Program-made: the position numbers and the translations under genes | Notes under the pieces: generated by a model | What the model saw: the letters and a program-made list of their open reading frames with translations, nothing else | What the model was told of the DNA's origin: nothing | Databases searched by the model: none | Assembly: GCA_964016875.1 (NCBI GenBank) | Contig: OZ024735.1 | Coordinates: 8,355,338-8,419,337, forward strand | Origin: Fallopia convolvulus | Taxonomy: Eukaryota > Streptophyta > Magnoliopsida > Caryophyllales > Polygonaceae | DNA: 64,000 bases | Direction of reading: 5' to 3' | Shown: positions 22,137-33,453 of the stretch, piece by piece | Numbering within the stretch: the stretch's first letter is position 1 | How the letters are laid out: each line of letters starts with the position of its first letter

Positions 22137-25100
22137 TGTAACACCCCCTTCCTACCCTGGAGGTATTACCGCCAATAACCTCGATTAAGACTAAACCGAA
22201 GCTACCCAAGGCTTTAAACTGACTGAACAAACTAAAAAAACATTACAGCGGAATAAATACGATTGGTCTTATACAAACCTTAATCCAAAAAGATTAAATA
22301 AATAGCACAACCTTCTATTTAAACAAAATCTTCATCCAGTCTTCCATAAGCTCTTATTTTTGAAACTCAGCTTCACTTTGAAGTAGTTCAACCATGATCT
22401 TCACTCAAGTATAATCATTGAAAACCTTTTTTCAACTTCTGGAGCTTCAAACATCTGAATCCGCCTCTTGAATCAACTTCCAAGAAGAACCTGATGTATC
22501 GTATACAACGGTGGACACCAACCAACCAAATAAAAGAAAAGAAAATGGACGGGTTAGTCTAATGAAAGACTAGCAAGCGGAGAATCTAACTTGGTTCTTA
22601 TGGTTGTAACTAAACATATTGGCATCCAAATCCGAATAGACTCGGATTTGATCCAATAGTTAGCAGTCTTATAGAGAATAAGAAGGATACTCGCATAATC
22701 AAGAGAGAGAACACCACCGCTTGTGGTTTCTTTAAGAAGCATAAACAATTGTTGGGAACTCATATTAATCACATCACATTTTAAAAAGCCTCCGTCGACT
22801 AATCAGATTGACTTAATCAAAGTTTGATTAAGAATCATTCATAACCGGGTGTAAGAATGGCTTTCCGACTGGACGAACCATTCAGGTATATTAATGTGCC
22901 TAACGCACTTATCTTATATTACTTTCGAAACTTTTCACAACAAGTTGGTGGCTTTTAATCGGCCCGAACTACTGCCGAAGGAACACAATGCTACCGAGGT
23001 CAGAGGGCTTATTTCATCCTTGAACAACCCGAATAGCACGAGTCCCGATGTTGTAGAGATTAGAGGGCCTGTTTCATCCATAATCATCTCAACACCAAGA
23101 TCTTAAGACTTAAGTTATCCTTGATCTTTCATTTTGCATATGGTGAGTTAGAGATCCCAGAGGCCTATTACCAGGTCGTCTACACTACACCGTGCTGAAC
23201 CTGCACTTAGCTAGAGTGCCTATCAACCCTCTCACACGAAGAGTAGGGGAAGAGAGTCATGACTCACCATTAGGATTAGGCCCCTCCTAATGTAATATTG
23301 TTATAAAGAGAGGATATAAAACCACTCCCTGAACTATCTGAATCACAACAATGTCTCAACGTGAGACAGCATACAAGGTCACCCACAACGGACCTAAATC
23401 CAGTTCTACCGCAAAACTGAATAAACAACATGGTCATTATTTCTAACAAATATAACAACCTATCATATTTTATTAATCATACAAGTTGTTCCCAACGCAA
23501 ATATTAAATGGGATCCAATTCCTCATTTAATAACAATAACGCAAGAGAGAATCGTCCACTTGCCTTATAAGACGTGCTCGGCGTCCTTAGCAATTCCAAC
23601 AGTAATCTGTATCATCCTTCTGACAAATATAACAAAAGGATTTCTCAACAACGAGCTCACAGAAACACTTCTTAGTTGTATTCTCAACTCCTACAACTTC
23701 CTAATCGATAAACGATTTAATTTCCGAATATCGATATATAATAAATCCTTAGTTATCATGCTTCAAGGAGCCATCTTGGCGGAATTATAACTAATTATCC
23801 GCTTTACTTTTGAAACAATTTTCTGAATAAAAATTGTTCATCAGCAACAGTTCTTAAAGATTTCCAAATCTCGGATCAAACAGATTAACAACGAATCCAA
23901 GTAATTATCCGAAGTCCTTTACCTGCAAATCGGTAACCAAAACTTGTCTTCGCTATAACGGAAGATCCGGACGTCCGTTTCTCGAGCGGTTCGAACCTGT
24001 GGAACCGTATCAACGTCAAGATTATAAAAACCATAAATTTAATTAGCAAAGCGGCACCGAAAGCCCTTACGGTGGCTCCGCAATCAATCCGCTAATTAAT
24101 TTCGATCGTATATACCTTCACTCGAACCCATGGCTCGTTTGGCTCGATCCCCGAGCCCGAGGGTGGTTGGGCGTTGCCCGGAAGTGGCTCCCATGGTGGT
24201 TGGTGGTCGGACAGCCTGATGGTCGCCGGCGGCGTCGCTTTGGCGATGCAAAGAAGAACGGCGGTGATAAGCTCTTCCTCTCCCGAGCTTGTCGTTGTTC
24301 CGTCCTCTCACTGGTTCGATTTTGGTTCCTTTGCAGTAGCAGCCCAACATGGCAAGGAAGAGGAGGTGAGGTGGAGGGGATGGGCGCCGACGGTGAAGAA
24401 CTCTTCCACACGAGACCGGCGTCGTCCTGATTCTTTCACGCAAGTTCGTCGTCCCGCCTGATTCTTCTCTGGCTGGTTTTGGTTATTGCTGCACAGCAGG
24501 GAAAGAGGGCTGAGCGAGGGAAAAGAGAAGACGGAGGAGGGGCAGACTGGGCAGAGGAGGCGGGGGAAGAAGGTCGCCGAGTCCGTCGCACCGTCTTGAA
24601 TTCACTCTTCGGTTCCTTCCTCTGATTCAATACCAAACTTTGACAAGGCAGAGAAGAAGTTCCGTCCTTATCCCTCTCACTCTCGTCCCTTCTTAATTAA
24701 GCAAGAGAAAAATATGCTTTTAAAATCCAAAATCCGTCTCGGAACGAGACTCGCGTTAAAGCGGTAAAATTATGTACCTCGGATGGAAAAACTTACTAAA
24801 CGAAAAACGTCCCGTAAATTATGTAGACCAATAAAATCAATTTTCCATGATTTTATAACGCTACCTTCAATTTTTAAGGCTTCCGTTTCGTATTTTCAAT
24901 CCTTTACAATACATAATTAAAAAGACGGCTTATCCAATAAATATTCCTTTTTCCACTGAAAAATCCTAGAATTCACACCGATCCTTAAAATCATTTCTTT
25001 GTGATTTTAGGATGTCACCAACAATTTCCTAGGATTTAATCTCCAACAAAAATATTGGATTTAGCGTTAAAACGTTCAAAAAGGTTAAAAGGATATCCGA

Positions 25101-25140
25101 GAAAAATTCAAAAATATCCATAAAAACCGCAGATATTACA
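22137..25140 (-). repeat. Long LTR (3004 bp), right end of the array
   Basis: This LTR has the same ends and length as 13798-16801. On the minus strand it is the 5' LTR of the complete right element. Its outer edge at 25140 abuts a host gene fragment. The expected target duplication (GGTTC) would lie left of the window. Confidence 0.93.
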
Positions 25141-25305
25141 GGTTCGCCCCCGGAAAAGTGGTGGCCGCCCACCGAGGAGGAGAACAAGAGGCTGACGACG
25201 CTTAAGGTGGCGGCAATTGCTTGCGGCTGAGCCGGCATCGTCCTGCTGGTTGCTGCCGGATTGCTGTTTGTGTATCATTTCCACAAGAGAAAGCCAAAAA
25301 ACTAA
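25141..25305 (+). pseudogene. Fragment of a small membrane-protein gene
   Basis: In one frame 25141-25305 encodes a hydrophilic stretch (EKWWPPTEEENK) followed by a hydrophobic segment of about 20 residues ending FVYHF and a basic HKRKPKN tail before TAA. That is the layout of a small single-pass protein. An in-frame TGA at 25228-25230 interrupts the hydrophobic part, and the long LTR removes everything upstream. I do not recognise the family. If TGA were one substitution from a sense codon, the rest would be a plausible C-terminal exon. A 27-bp piece of it recurs at 25333. Confidence 0.5.
25256..25282. repeat. 27-bp direct repeat, copy 1
   Basis: A perfect 27-bp match to 25333-25359, offset by 77 bp. 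Copy 1 is in the membrane-protein fragment and copy 2 abuts the LINE. Confidence 0.95.
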
Positions 25306-25332
25306 ACCACATTCCATTCACAGGAAAAATTC

Positions 25333-25359
25333 CCGGATTGCTGTTTGTGTATCATTTCC
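25333..25359. repeat. 27-bp direct repeat, copy 2, at the LINE boundary
   Basis: This second copy lies directly before the TTTGCTGACGAC that encodes the LINE FADD motif. It could be a templated filler made when the LINE inserted. Confidence 0.95.
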
Positions 25360-26703
25360 TTTGCTGACGACTTGTTGATTTTTTGCAAACCAGCTAAGAG
25401 TACCCTTCAAATTCTGAAAAATACTCTTTTAGAATTTGGAGAGGAATCTGGGCTGAAAGCTAATGCATCAAAAAGTAAACTATTTTCTAGAGGTATTGAT
25501 ATGGAAAAGAAAGGAGAACTGGCCAGTTTGTTAGGAGTGGATCTGGGAATTTTTCCTGTGAGATACCTAGGTATGCCCTTGCATACAAGAAGGCTAAAAG
25601 CTGGAGAGTATCAACCTTTACTGAATAAAGTTACCAGTGTTGTACAGAGGAAATCAGTGAGATGTCTATCCTATGCAGGAAGAGTGCAGGTAATCAAATC
25701 TGTTCTGGAAGGGATTGTTTCTTTCTGGGTTCATGCAACTCCTTTGCCTAGGAAAGTGATCAGGAAAATTGAATAAATTTGTAGAAGCTTTCTATGGGCA
25801 GGAAGAGATGACAGTAGAAGATCTTTAGTTGCTTGGAAAAAGGTTTGCAAACCTTTTGAGGAAGGAGGTGTAAATTTCAAGGAGATACTCTCTTGGAGCA
25901 AAACGATTCTATTCAAACTAGCTCATGATGTCTACATGAAAAAAGAAAGCTTGTGGACTTTGTGGGTTAGGAGGAATTTGTTAAGAGGACAGGATTTCTG
26001 GCAGATAAGTATAAAGAATGATGACTCATGGATCTGGAAAGCTGTGTTAAAAACCAGAAATCAGATCATCCAAATGGTGAGGAATTCTGGAGATCATGGT
26101 AGAAGAAGAGTAAGGGTGGATGATATTTTCACAAATGCAAGTGGGAAGTTGGATTGTAGGAAGTTATATGATCTATTGAGGGATCATTATCCAGCCAAAG
26201 AATGGGGTTCACTAATCTGGCATGGCATTCACTCTAGGAAATGGAGCTTCCATAGCTGGCTGGTTACCCTTCAAAGGCTACCAACAGCTTCAAAACTGAT
26301 CAGGTTTGGAAATATACAGTCTAGCATGTGTGTGCTTTGTGATAGAGAAGAAGAGACAGAAGAACACATATGGTTCAGTTGTGATTTTGTGAAGAATGTT
26401 GCTGACAAAGTTTGGAACTAGGTTGGCATTTCAGTCAGACATGAATTAGTGGAAGATTGGTGGCGTTGGTTTAATAGCTGCTCCAGAAAGAAGATCAACA
26501 TCTTCCAAACGAGATTGCTTGCTTGTATGGGGGTTCTTTATCATACTTGGCGACAAAGGAATGAAGTCATTTTCAATAATGCTACACCTAATGTTGAGTT
26601 GTGTGCTAGCAGGATTATCGACGATTGCAAGGTGAGGATCATAGCAAAACTTAAGCTGACAGGTAGAAGAGGTATGGCAATGAGGAGAAGTCTAGCACTG
26701 TAA
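25345..26703 (+). pseudogene. LINE reverse transcriptase C-terminus and zf-RVT domain
   Basis: The frame carries FADDLLIF (RT motif C), then a conserved RYLGMPL segment, a YAGRVQVIKS segment and a later Cys/His region (SMCVLCDREEE...EHIWFSC) characteristic of the zf-RVT domain of plant LINE ORF2. Stops interrupt it at 25774-25776 (TAA) and 26419-26421 (TAG, where Trp is usual). The same frame continues after each to 26703. The RT N-terminus and endonuclease are absent. It is a dead 5'-truncated copy with modest decay. Confidence 0.85.
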
Positions 26704-27257
26704 GGTTCTACTTGTTTGGGTGGGTTGATTAGGCTGGTTTTTTTTGCTTGTTTTGAGAGTACTTTCCCTTGTGGTTTCCTTTGCTAAATGTTTGTTGGTG
26801 TTTATCAAAAACATGATGATGTAGGGAACACATGGCCTTCGTATATGCATCGAGACCTAAGCCTCCTCTATGTGTGTTACATGAGGATGATGGGGTAATA
26901 GGTCCTTGCAGGGCTTTGGAAAACTCTCTTTGTTTTTCTGGTCTTTTTGAGGGTTAGCTTTGGGTAGATTCATATGTTAAAGCATTCCCATATTCTTTTG
27001 ATGTTGAGTAGTTCTTACTGAAGTGAGACTATTATGATACATGAAAGGATATGACCCCTCTTCTAGGCTTAGAGCTCATGTGAAGGTATTAGTGCTTTGG
27101 CATTGGTATGTACTTTTGTTCATCAGCCTTGTCGGGGTTTTGGTTTGCTTAGGTGCTTTTGAGCGGCTGTATTTTCTGCATGTATCCGTGGTTTGATATA
27201 TGCCTTGTGTACTCCCCCTTCTTTCTTCAATATATATTTACCATTGACAAAAAAAAA
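25360..27257 (+). mobile_element. 5'-truncated LINE (L1-type)
   Basis: The element starts at the reverse-transcriptase FADD motif and runs through the end of RT and a C-terminal zinc-binding RT-associated domain. A non-coding tail follows and ends in an A run at 27249-27257. The tail ending with ATATATTTACCATTGAC and poly(A) is typical of plant L1 elements. Truncation at the 5' end is usual for target-primed reverse transcription. I found no clear target duplication after the A run. Confidence 0.88.
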
Positions 27258-28476
27258 GGGTTGCGCTTGTACAAAAGCCGCCAATTATTTCACAAACTTG
27301 CTTGCTTTGTACTCTCTACTCTCTACTCTCTAGTGTTGTATAGTTGGCTTTCTAGGCACTAGTTGCGAAATCTGAAAACACTGGAAACGAATTCGTATTC
27401 ATTTGCAGCTACTGTTGGACTCCCTAAATGATACTCAAATCCTAAGCACTCAAACCCTAATTATTAAAATTCTCTCAATCTCTTAATCAATCTTCAAATT
27501 GAGGTTAGATTTGGGTTCCTCATTGCTATATCCGTCAAAACCCCTTATTCTCCCATTTCAAATTATCCCAAATCGAATTCCACCATTAAAGGCTTCAATT
27601 TCTTTGTTCCCATTCCAACGTCAATTCCCCGTGCTCTGAGCACCAAATATAATGTCGTCCCAACCAGCAGAACTTCGGAAGTATGGTGGGTATGTCGTGG
27701 ACTGTGGAAGAATGACACTTGTTGTCCATTGATATCAATTGCAGGAGAAGGTAGGAGTAGAACTGAAGAATCGAGCTTTTGTATAATTAAAAGGAGACAA
27801 TAAAAGAAATTTTCTATATAATAATAATGATAATATATTAAAAGGAGAAGATAAGTGGTGGTTGTGGGCCATGTGCCATACATATATGATGTGGCTGACA
27901 TGGCACGCGTGTTATATACGCCAAAAATTTGGACCAAAACAGGTATTCAATAGGTCGCAATGTGTTAATTTAGATACTCAATCGAACATTTTCAAAGATG
28001 GGGTGTTAAAGTGACCAATTGATCAAAGATCAGGGGGCCGTTTATGTATTCTGCATTTCTGCCCATCTTGCTAGCTATGAACTCATATTGAGAATCCATT
28101 AACAGGTTCTAATTCAATTTAGATACCATTTAAATCATACTACAATGGACAACTTAACAGTAAATTTGTATGCTTCATTTTCCTAGCAGAATAATCCAAT
28201 TGACTTATTGTGAGCAAATTCATCTTCCCATAATCAAAGACTAGTATACTTGCCACTTGGAATGTGATCCAGTAGCCACTTGCCCCTAATAAAAAGAGAA
28301 ACATGGATGTCTGGTCCCAACAAAAGCCTCCCACAGTCCCACTTTCAATAGGTTAACGATCCAGCCCATTAACTAACCGACTGGATTTGGTATCTTAAAC
28401 TTGAATTCGTCCACGTTTTCTCACCCTAACGCCCCTTCCTCACCTCACCCAAACCCCCCCGACCGGAGCAACCACA
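27258..28476. other. Spacer upstream of the RRM gene
   Basis: AT-rich unique sequence. A short CTCTCTA repeat occurs at 27309-27334. A 124-codon minus-strand frame (27563-27937) has low-complexity Tyr/Leu content and no recognisable domain, so I do not call it. The last ~80 bases before the ATG at 28477 are pyrimidine-rich, as in many plant 5' UTRs. I could not place a TATA box. Confidence 0.5.
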
Positions 28477-30885
28477 ATGCTAGTCGCCGGAGGGATACCG
28501 CCGCCACTAGCACCACCTTGTGCCAAGCCAAGTGTTTCCAGGACGCCACTCAGTGACGTCAACACCTTTCCTCTCCTTTCTATCCAAGTTTCCAAAATCT
28601 GCTCGTCTGTTTATCCGCTTCCCATTCCCGTTTTAACTCCGTCGGGGGTACGGGAGAAATTCAGTGTTTTTTTTTTCTTCTATAAATGGATCTTTTCTTT
28701 TGAGACTGACCAAATTGGTGTTTGTTTTTGTTTCATCTGAAGCGACGAAGCGGCTTCTGCCTGTTTGCTCAAAACAAGAACAGAAATGGGGAAACCGTCG
28801 TTTTGGATTCAACAGAAGGTTTTGGAGAAGAAGAAGAAGAAGATGATGATGGCGAAGGTTATGATGTGGAGAACGAGTATTTTGAGGACGATGATTTGGA
28901 TGTAATAGTTCCAATCGAAGAACTAGATGACTGGCTGGAGAGGAAGCCACGGGGTTTTGGGGAAGGGAAAGTGTATGATACTTCCATTGAGGATGAGCTT
29001 CTAGAAGAAATTGAGCATAGCAGGAAACTACAGCTGGCCAATATCACTAAGCTTAAGAGCCTATCGTTAGAGCCTCAGAAGCAGCTCGACAAAGGTGAGG
29101 GAGTTAATTCCATTGTGGTACTACCTTCTCTATAATGTTGAATGATCTGGCTGCATTTCCTAGGGTTTCATTGCTTGAATTGGTGTCACATGATAATGCT
29201 GGTCGCCTTATGAGTAGATTGTTTGCGAAGATTTGTTAGGCTCTTGGATAACATTAGTTTCATGTCTTAAGCTTTATGGAAGATCTCCTCCCATGATTCC
29301 AGTTTTTGCTTGTTAAACTGCTCTCTTCTTTTCAATTTTATCTGCATAGGAAATTTCTTTTCAGGTAACCCAATAGCTGTTCTTGCTGATGCTTGGTGAT
29401 TCTTTATTTCTTAAATTTCTCATTTACTGGAACATTCATGTCCTTGAAAAATGACAAGGGGATGCTATTGTTTCAAATCCTTGTTTTTCAATATTATATT
29501 TAGGCCGGTTGTAATTCATGCAAACGTAAACAGAATGGAAATGAATGTAGTTCATTTTAGTGTCATGATACATTGATAAAAAAAATCAACTTGTTTTGCA
29601 CAACCTCTTATCCATTGTAAAAAGGAAAAAGTAGTTTGCTCCACCTCAATGATTCTTCCATCAAGGGGGTGGGTAACACTAAAAATGGTCTAGATTCATT
29701 TTGTTTCCGTTTCCGTTTCCATATGTCACGATAAACCAAACGGGGTCTTAGTTTCAAATCCTTGTTTTTCAGTATTATATTTACCGACTGCTAGGAAATT
29801 AACGCAAGGACGTCGTCAAAAAATCTTTGTTAGGATATATGTTGTTTATCTCTAAGCGCATTGAATCTGAACTTACCGCAGATGCTGAAGCTGTTTCTAC
29901 TGGAGTTTGTGTTCGCATCAGCCACCTTCCAAAGAAAAGAAACGTACATAGAGATCTTAAAGCAGCTTTCAAAGGGATCTCTGGTGTTGCAAATATAATG
30001 CCTGTGGTTTTTGGGAACAAGAAAACAAAAGATCCTATCTGCAAAGGCCTTGCTTTTGTGAGTTTCAATTCCTTGGAGGATGCAAAGAGGTATGAGATAC
30101 AACTACTAGTGCAGCAAAGTTGTGGTTTACTAATTCCATTCTCTCGATTCAATGGTTTTTGCGGACAAATTGATTTCCATTGCTGATTTTTACTAAGATA
30201 AGAAACTGAATGATGTTTAATTATCCATTCTTGTTAGGACAGGTTCATTGACATAATCTCCATCCAAAACATCACTTTTGGTAAGATTGACAAGCGGATC
30301 AAGTGTGAAATAGTGGATAGCACAAACGATGCATTGCATAAGACACTTAACAGCCCAATTGTGGGTGGAGAAAGCAAAGCCAGTTCTGTTGACGAGAGTG
30401 GACTTTTGATTTTGGATGGCTCTGAGAAGTCGTGGGATACGGTCTCCGGTGATGAAGATGATGACATTCGAGAGAGTGCCAAATCGTTGAGTGCGTCAAA
30501 GCTGGATGATGCTGATCGAATGGAACAAAAAATGAAGTCCTCAGTAGTTTCACTTCCATCAAAACGCAGAGGAATCGCTCATGCTTCAGTACAAGTGAAA
30601 TCAGCTGAGAAGAAAGAAAAGAAAAATACAACCGCAAAAATCCCTGGAGCTGCAAAAAGGTTCATTCTATTATTATCCTGATTTGTCCTTCTTCCAATGA
30701 AAAAAGGCTGGACCATATCAATGCTTGTGTTCACATTTCATGGCATGTTGTATTTTGTGGGGTTTAACTATTTTTATATGGATATGAATATATGATGCAG
30801 GTTGAAGTTGCGAGAGAAGGCAATGCTAGCAGACGTTTTCTCTAGATATGGATCGGGACTCACTTCTGCTGCAAAAGAACGTTAA
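28477..30885 (+). CDS. RRM-domain RNA-binding protein, probably plastid-targeted (5 exons)
   Basis: My exon model is 28477-28647, 28743-29094, 29834-30089, 30243-30659 and 30801-30885, giving 426 residues. All four junctions have GT and AG with matching phases (0, 1, 2, 2). The N-terminus is rich in Ser, Pro and Val with few acids, like a chloroplast transit peptide. An acidic region (EEEEEDDD) follows, then a linker, then one RRM in exons 3-4 with RNP2 VCVRISHLP and RNP1 CKGLAFVSF. A Ser/Lys-rich C-terminal tail ends at AAKER. An alternative exon 3 start at the CAG before 29882 is also in phase and would drop 16 residues. A role in organelle RNA processing is inferred. The Arabidopsis protein RBD1 is a possible relative; I am not sure enough to name the gene. 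This is the only clearly intact host gene. Confidence 0.85.
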
Positions 30886-31572
30886 TGGGTTGATAAGAAT
30901 ACATTGCTATATTTTGTATGTCTTAGAGAAGTGTAACAATTTTTCACCATTGAAATGGCGTAGTAAATGTTAGGAGAAAAACTGGTTATATTTATAAAGC
31001 TCGCAACCAGTAGAGATTGTATCTTAATGATGCTATTTTGTATGTTAACCGAGCTATTTTTCATGAAAAAAGATATGGATTTTCGTGGTTCATCGTCAAC
31101 TTCATTGATACCCTTTAGAGTGAGATTAAAATTGTAGATGTCGACCACAACAAAGAGCTTCAATTAGGATTTCCGAGTCATTGTGAAATTCGATAGCTTG
31201 TACTAAAGATGTGATGCGTGTAATTTCTTTCGATGGTTTGATGAATTAAATGTGATAGGCGATCATCAAATTGAAAATAACGCACAAAATGATGTTGGTG
31301 AGATGTGTGCAACCTCTGGAAATGTCCTAGGCATATGTATGTTTGCAAAACATACTAATTTAGAGTAACAGTCCCTCAAATAACCTTGTAAAAACCTGTT
31401 TTGTTGAGTAACTCAATTGGTGAATATATGTGTTCAAGTCTAAGGTGTGCTTATAAACTGATGAAATGGATAATTTGCATGATTTTATCTTTCATCCACC
31501 ATATCACCATGCCATTAACAATTAATGGCCAGTAAGCAAACTTCAAACATAATAAAATATCATAATACTCAT
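30886..31572. other. 3' flank of the RRM gene and spacer
   Basis: AT-rich sequence with no supported frame. The proximal part should include the 3' UTR. I see no transposon end before 31582. Confidence 0.5.
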
Positions 31573-31618
31573 TCAAATATAGAGGTTTTTGCGTACAACC
31601 ACTGGCTAAATGGTCGAC

Positions 31619-31626
31619 GTTGCAAG
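31619..31626. repeat. 8-bp target-site duplication GTTGCAAG, left
   Basis: Perfect match to 32005-32012 on the other side of the hAT-type element. The other TIR arm has a single TTGCAAG at this point, confirming the insertion. Confidence 0.95.
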
Positions 31627-32004
31627 CAGGGGCGTAGCTACACTAGGGCGAGTGGGGGCTATAGCCCCCACTCAATTTTTTTAAAAAAATTAAAAATATA
31701 TAAAAAAATTAAAAAAAATACAAATATTAGGTTATTTTATAAAAACTAGTTTATTAGGTTAAAAAAAGGTTAATTTGTTTATGAAAAATACATAAAAAGA
31801 TTCTAAAATACAGATTTTTTATTTAAAAAAATATAAAATTTTAACAAAAAATACAAAATTTTTAGTGTAAATTTTTTATACAATTTTTTCCCCATAAAAT
31901 ATAGAAAAAATAGGTCATTTGAAAAAAAACTTTTTTTCTATATCTAAGAATTTGACCCATAGGAATTTAGCCCCCTCTGGGTCAAATTTCTGGCTACACC
32001 ACTG
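31627..32004. mobile_element. Non-autonomous hAT-type element (378 bp)
   Basis: The ends are CAGGGGCGTAGCTAC and CTGGCTACACCACTG, imperfect inverted repeats starting CAG as in many hAT MITEs. A perfect 8-bp duplication GTTGCAAG flanks it, the size typical of hAT. The interior is extremely A/T-rich and has no coding capacity. Subterminal GGGGGCTATAGCCCCCA near the left end is a strong palindrome. Confidence 0.93.
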
Positions 32005-32012
32005 GTTGCAAG
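32005..32012. repeat. 8-bp target-site duplication GTTGCAAG, right
   Basis: The second copy of the duplication made by the hAT-type insertion. Confidence 0.95.
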
Positions 32013-32184
32013 ATACCACTATTTATTTTGACATACCCATTAAATGTAATTTTATTGTGGAGAACCACCCAGCCGTCTACTCTGTCAGGTTTCCCATTAA
32101 AAGCGTGATTTTACCCTTTTACCCCTCGATTTTTAAAAATATTACGAAATTTACCAAGTTTCTCCATTAACCACAACCGGCTAG

Positions 32185-32562
32185 CTACCAGCCTCCCATT
32201 TTATCATCTTCCATCTCCATTGAATAATTGATTTAAGTGATAAGGAAACTTAGGATAGATGTTTTCTTATTATTATAAGTTCTTAGAAGTAAGGAGAAAG
32301 ACCCAAATACCCTTCCAGGGTTGGCCATCTAGGGGGCTCCAAGGAAGTTTAGCTTAGAAACTCTATTTATATGCTTCTTATTCATTAAAAAAAGCATGAT
32401 GAAATTAAAGTGAGGCACCTTGACTAAGGTGTTTCTCGCTTCTTCATCTAAACTACAATCTTCTTCAATCATTATTCTATTCTTGAAATCTGAAATCCAT
32501 ACCCTGGGAAATTCTTCTCGTGATCATCTTCATCCCGAAGGTTGTCACTTATCATTGCTGCT
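32185..32562. other. Non-coding interior segment of the long-TIR transposon
   Basis: No supported frame. Around 32300-32400 the text (GGTTGGCCATCTAGGGGGCTCC, then TCTATTTATATGC) recalls the promoter-proximal part of the gypsy LTRs elsewhere in the window, so a small LTR remnant is possible. I could not place its edges. Confidence 0.4.
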
Positions 32563-33186
32563 CTACGGAAAACAGTGAAACGCCGATTGAGATCGATTAG
32601 TACACAATTGAACAGAAATGCGGCAACAGAATTGGATTTCGAAGAGGAATTGAGTGTGAATTGTTACCTTCATTGTGACCTTAGGCTTATGAGGGCAAGC
32701 GACGCCATAGAGAATTAGGGAGAACAAGATGAAGAACCCTAGAACAAAAGCGAGGAAGTAGCAACGGCGATGGAGAGGCTTTTGGTACTCCTCTTCTTCG
32801 AGAAGACCTTCCTCTTCGATGATGTCGCACTCTTTCCATTGCTTCTTGCCCTTACGGCCGGCGCTGGCGCCGACCTCGGTGTCGTTGGGGGAGATCTTAC
32901 GAGATCCTTGCTTGAGGGAGTCGGAGAAGCGAGTGGAGGAGGATTCATGAGAGAAACCAGCATGCGCCGGCAGAAGAGGTGGTTGTCGTATCATTCCGAT
33001 AACCTCTTGTATCCCAACAACCTTATGTTTTTGAATCAACAACACAGGAAGATCCTCTTCAGAACTAGACTTTGCCTCCTTGAATTGAAACTCTTCAGAA
33101 CTAGGCTTCGAATTCACGATAAATAGGAAGATCTTGAGCTTCGTCGGCTTTGAAGAGCTCCGAGTGAGACAATCGTACTCCAACAT
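32563..33186 (-). pseudogene. Chimeric PB1-LEA2 open frame inside the transposon
   Basis: A 207-codon frame joins two captured genes. Residues 1-23 are the end of a PB1 domain (EYDCLTRSSSKPTKLKIFLF pattern). Residues from about 70 are the N-terminal half of a plant LEA2/NHL-type protein: an ESSSTRFS segment, SRKISPND, KQWKECDIIEEEGLLEE, then a transmembrane helix at about 143-161. After Lys173 a GTAAC donor-like sequence begins, and the remaining 34 codons look like intron read-through. The LEA2 extracellular domain is missing. I cannot tell if it is expressed. It might encode a small membrane-anchored protein, but the break in PB1 and the truncated LEA2 domain make a pseudogene the safer label. 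Confidence 0.75.
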
Positions 33187-33445
33187 TATGTGCTCGAGGT
33201 CCTCATTGTTAGTGACGGAGATTAAGCCGTCCAGATCCTCGTCGGGGAGTTGTTACTTGAAACAGATCTTAGAGGCCAGGGTAGCGTCGCACATGGAGGA
33301 GAGCTTGGTGAGGAAGGCGGAGAAACCAGAGCTGGTTATCGTGTGAATGGGGTTGGATTTTACCTCCATACCTGCACATGAACTTGACCTTGTAGTTAGC
33401 GGTGACAGAAGCAAGGGGATCGTCCCAAGAGGCATGGTTTTCTAG
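33150..33445 (-). pseudogene. Captured PB1-domain gene fragment, broken
   Basis: Reading on the minus strand from about 33445, one frame gives NYKVKFMCRYGGKIQP, the start of a plant PB1 (octicosapeptide) domain. After DNQL a deletion shifts the frame to one with FSAFLTKLSSM. A TAA at about 33255 interrupts just before QLPDEDLDGLISVTNNEDL, the acidic OPCA motif that binds a partner PB1 domain. The residues lost between DNQL and FSAF are the middle beta strands. PB1 proteins act by heterotypic dimerisation, but this one cannot make a complete fold. It continues in frame into 32563-33186. Confidence 0.8.
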
Positions 33446-33453
33446 TGAAGCAT

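Larger units (their letters stand above)
31582..32184 (+). repeat. Left terminal inverted repeat, split by an insertion
   Basis: The arm pairs with the reverse complement of 33454-33685 once 31627-32012 (hAT element plus one duplication) is removed. Shared landmarks are the GAGGTTTTTGC end, a TGGTCGAC..TTGCAAG segment and CCCATTAAATGT. Confidence 0.8.

Noticed and set aside
25256..25359. The 27-bp repeat as the target-site duplication of the LINE.
   Set aside because: A LINE duplication should flank both ends. The sequence after the A run at 27257 (GGGTTGCGCTTG) does not match.
27563..27937. 124-codon minus-strand frame upstream of the RRM gene.
   Set aside because: Low-complexity Tyr/Leu content, no domain, no homologue recognised.
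32770..33126. Plus-strand 118-codon frame in the captured region.
   Set aside because: Antisense to the clear LEA2 and PB1 coding on the minus strand.
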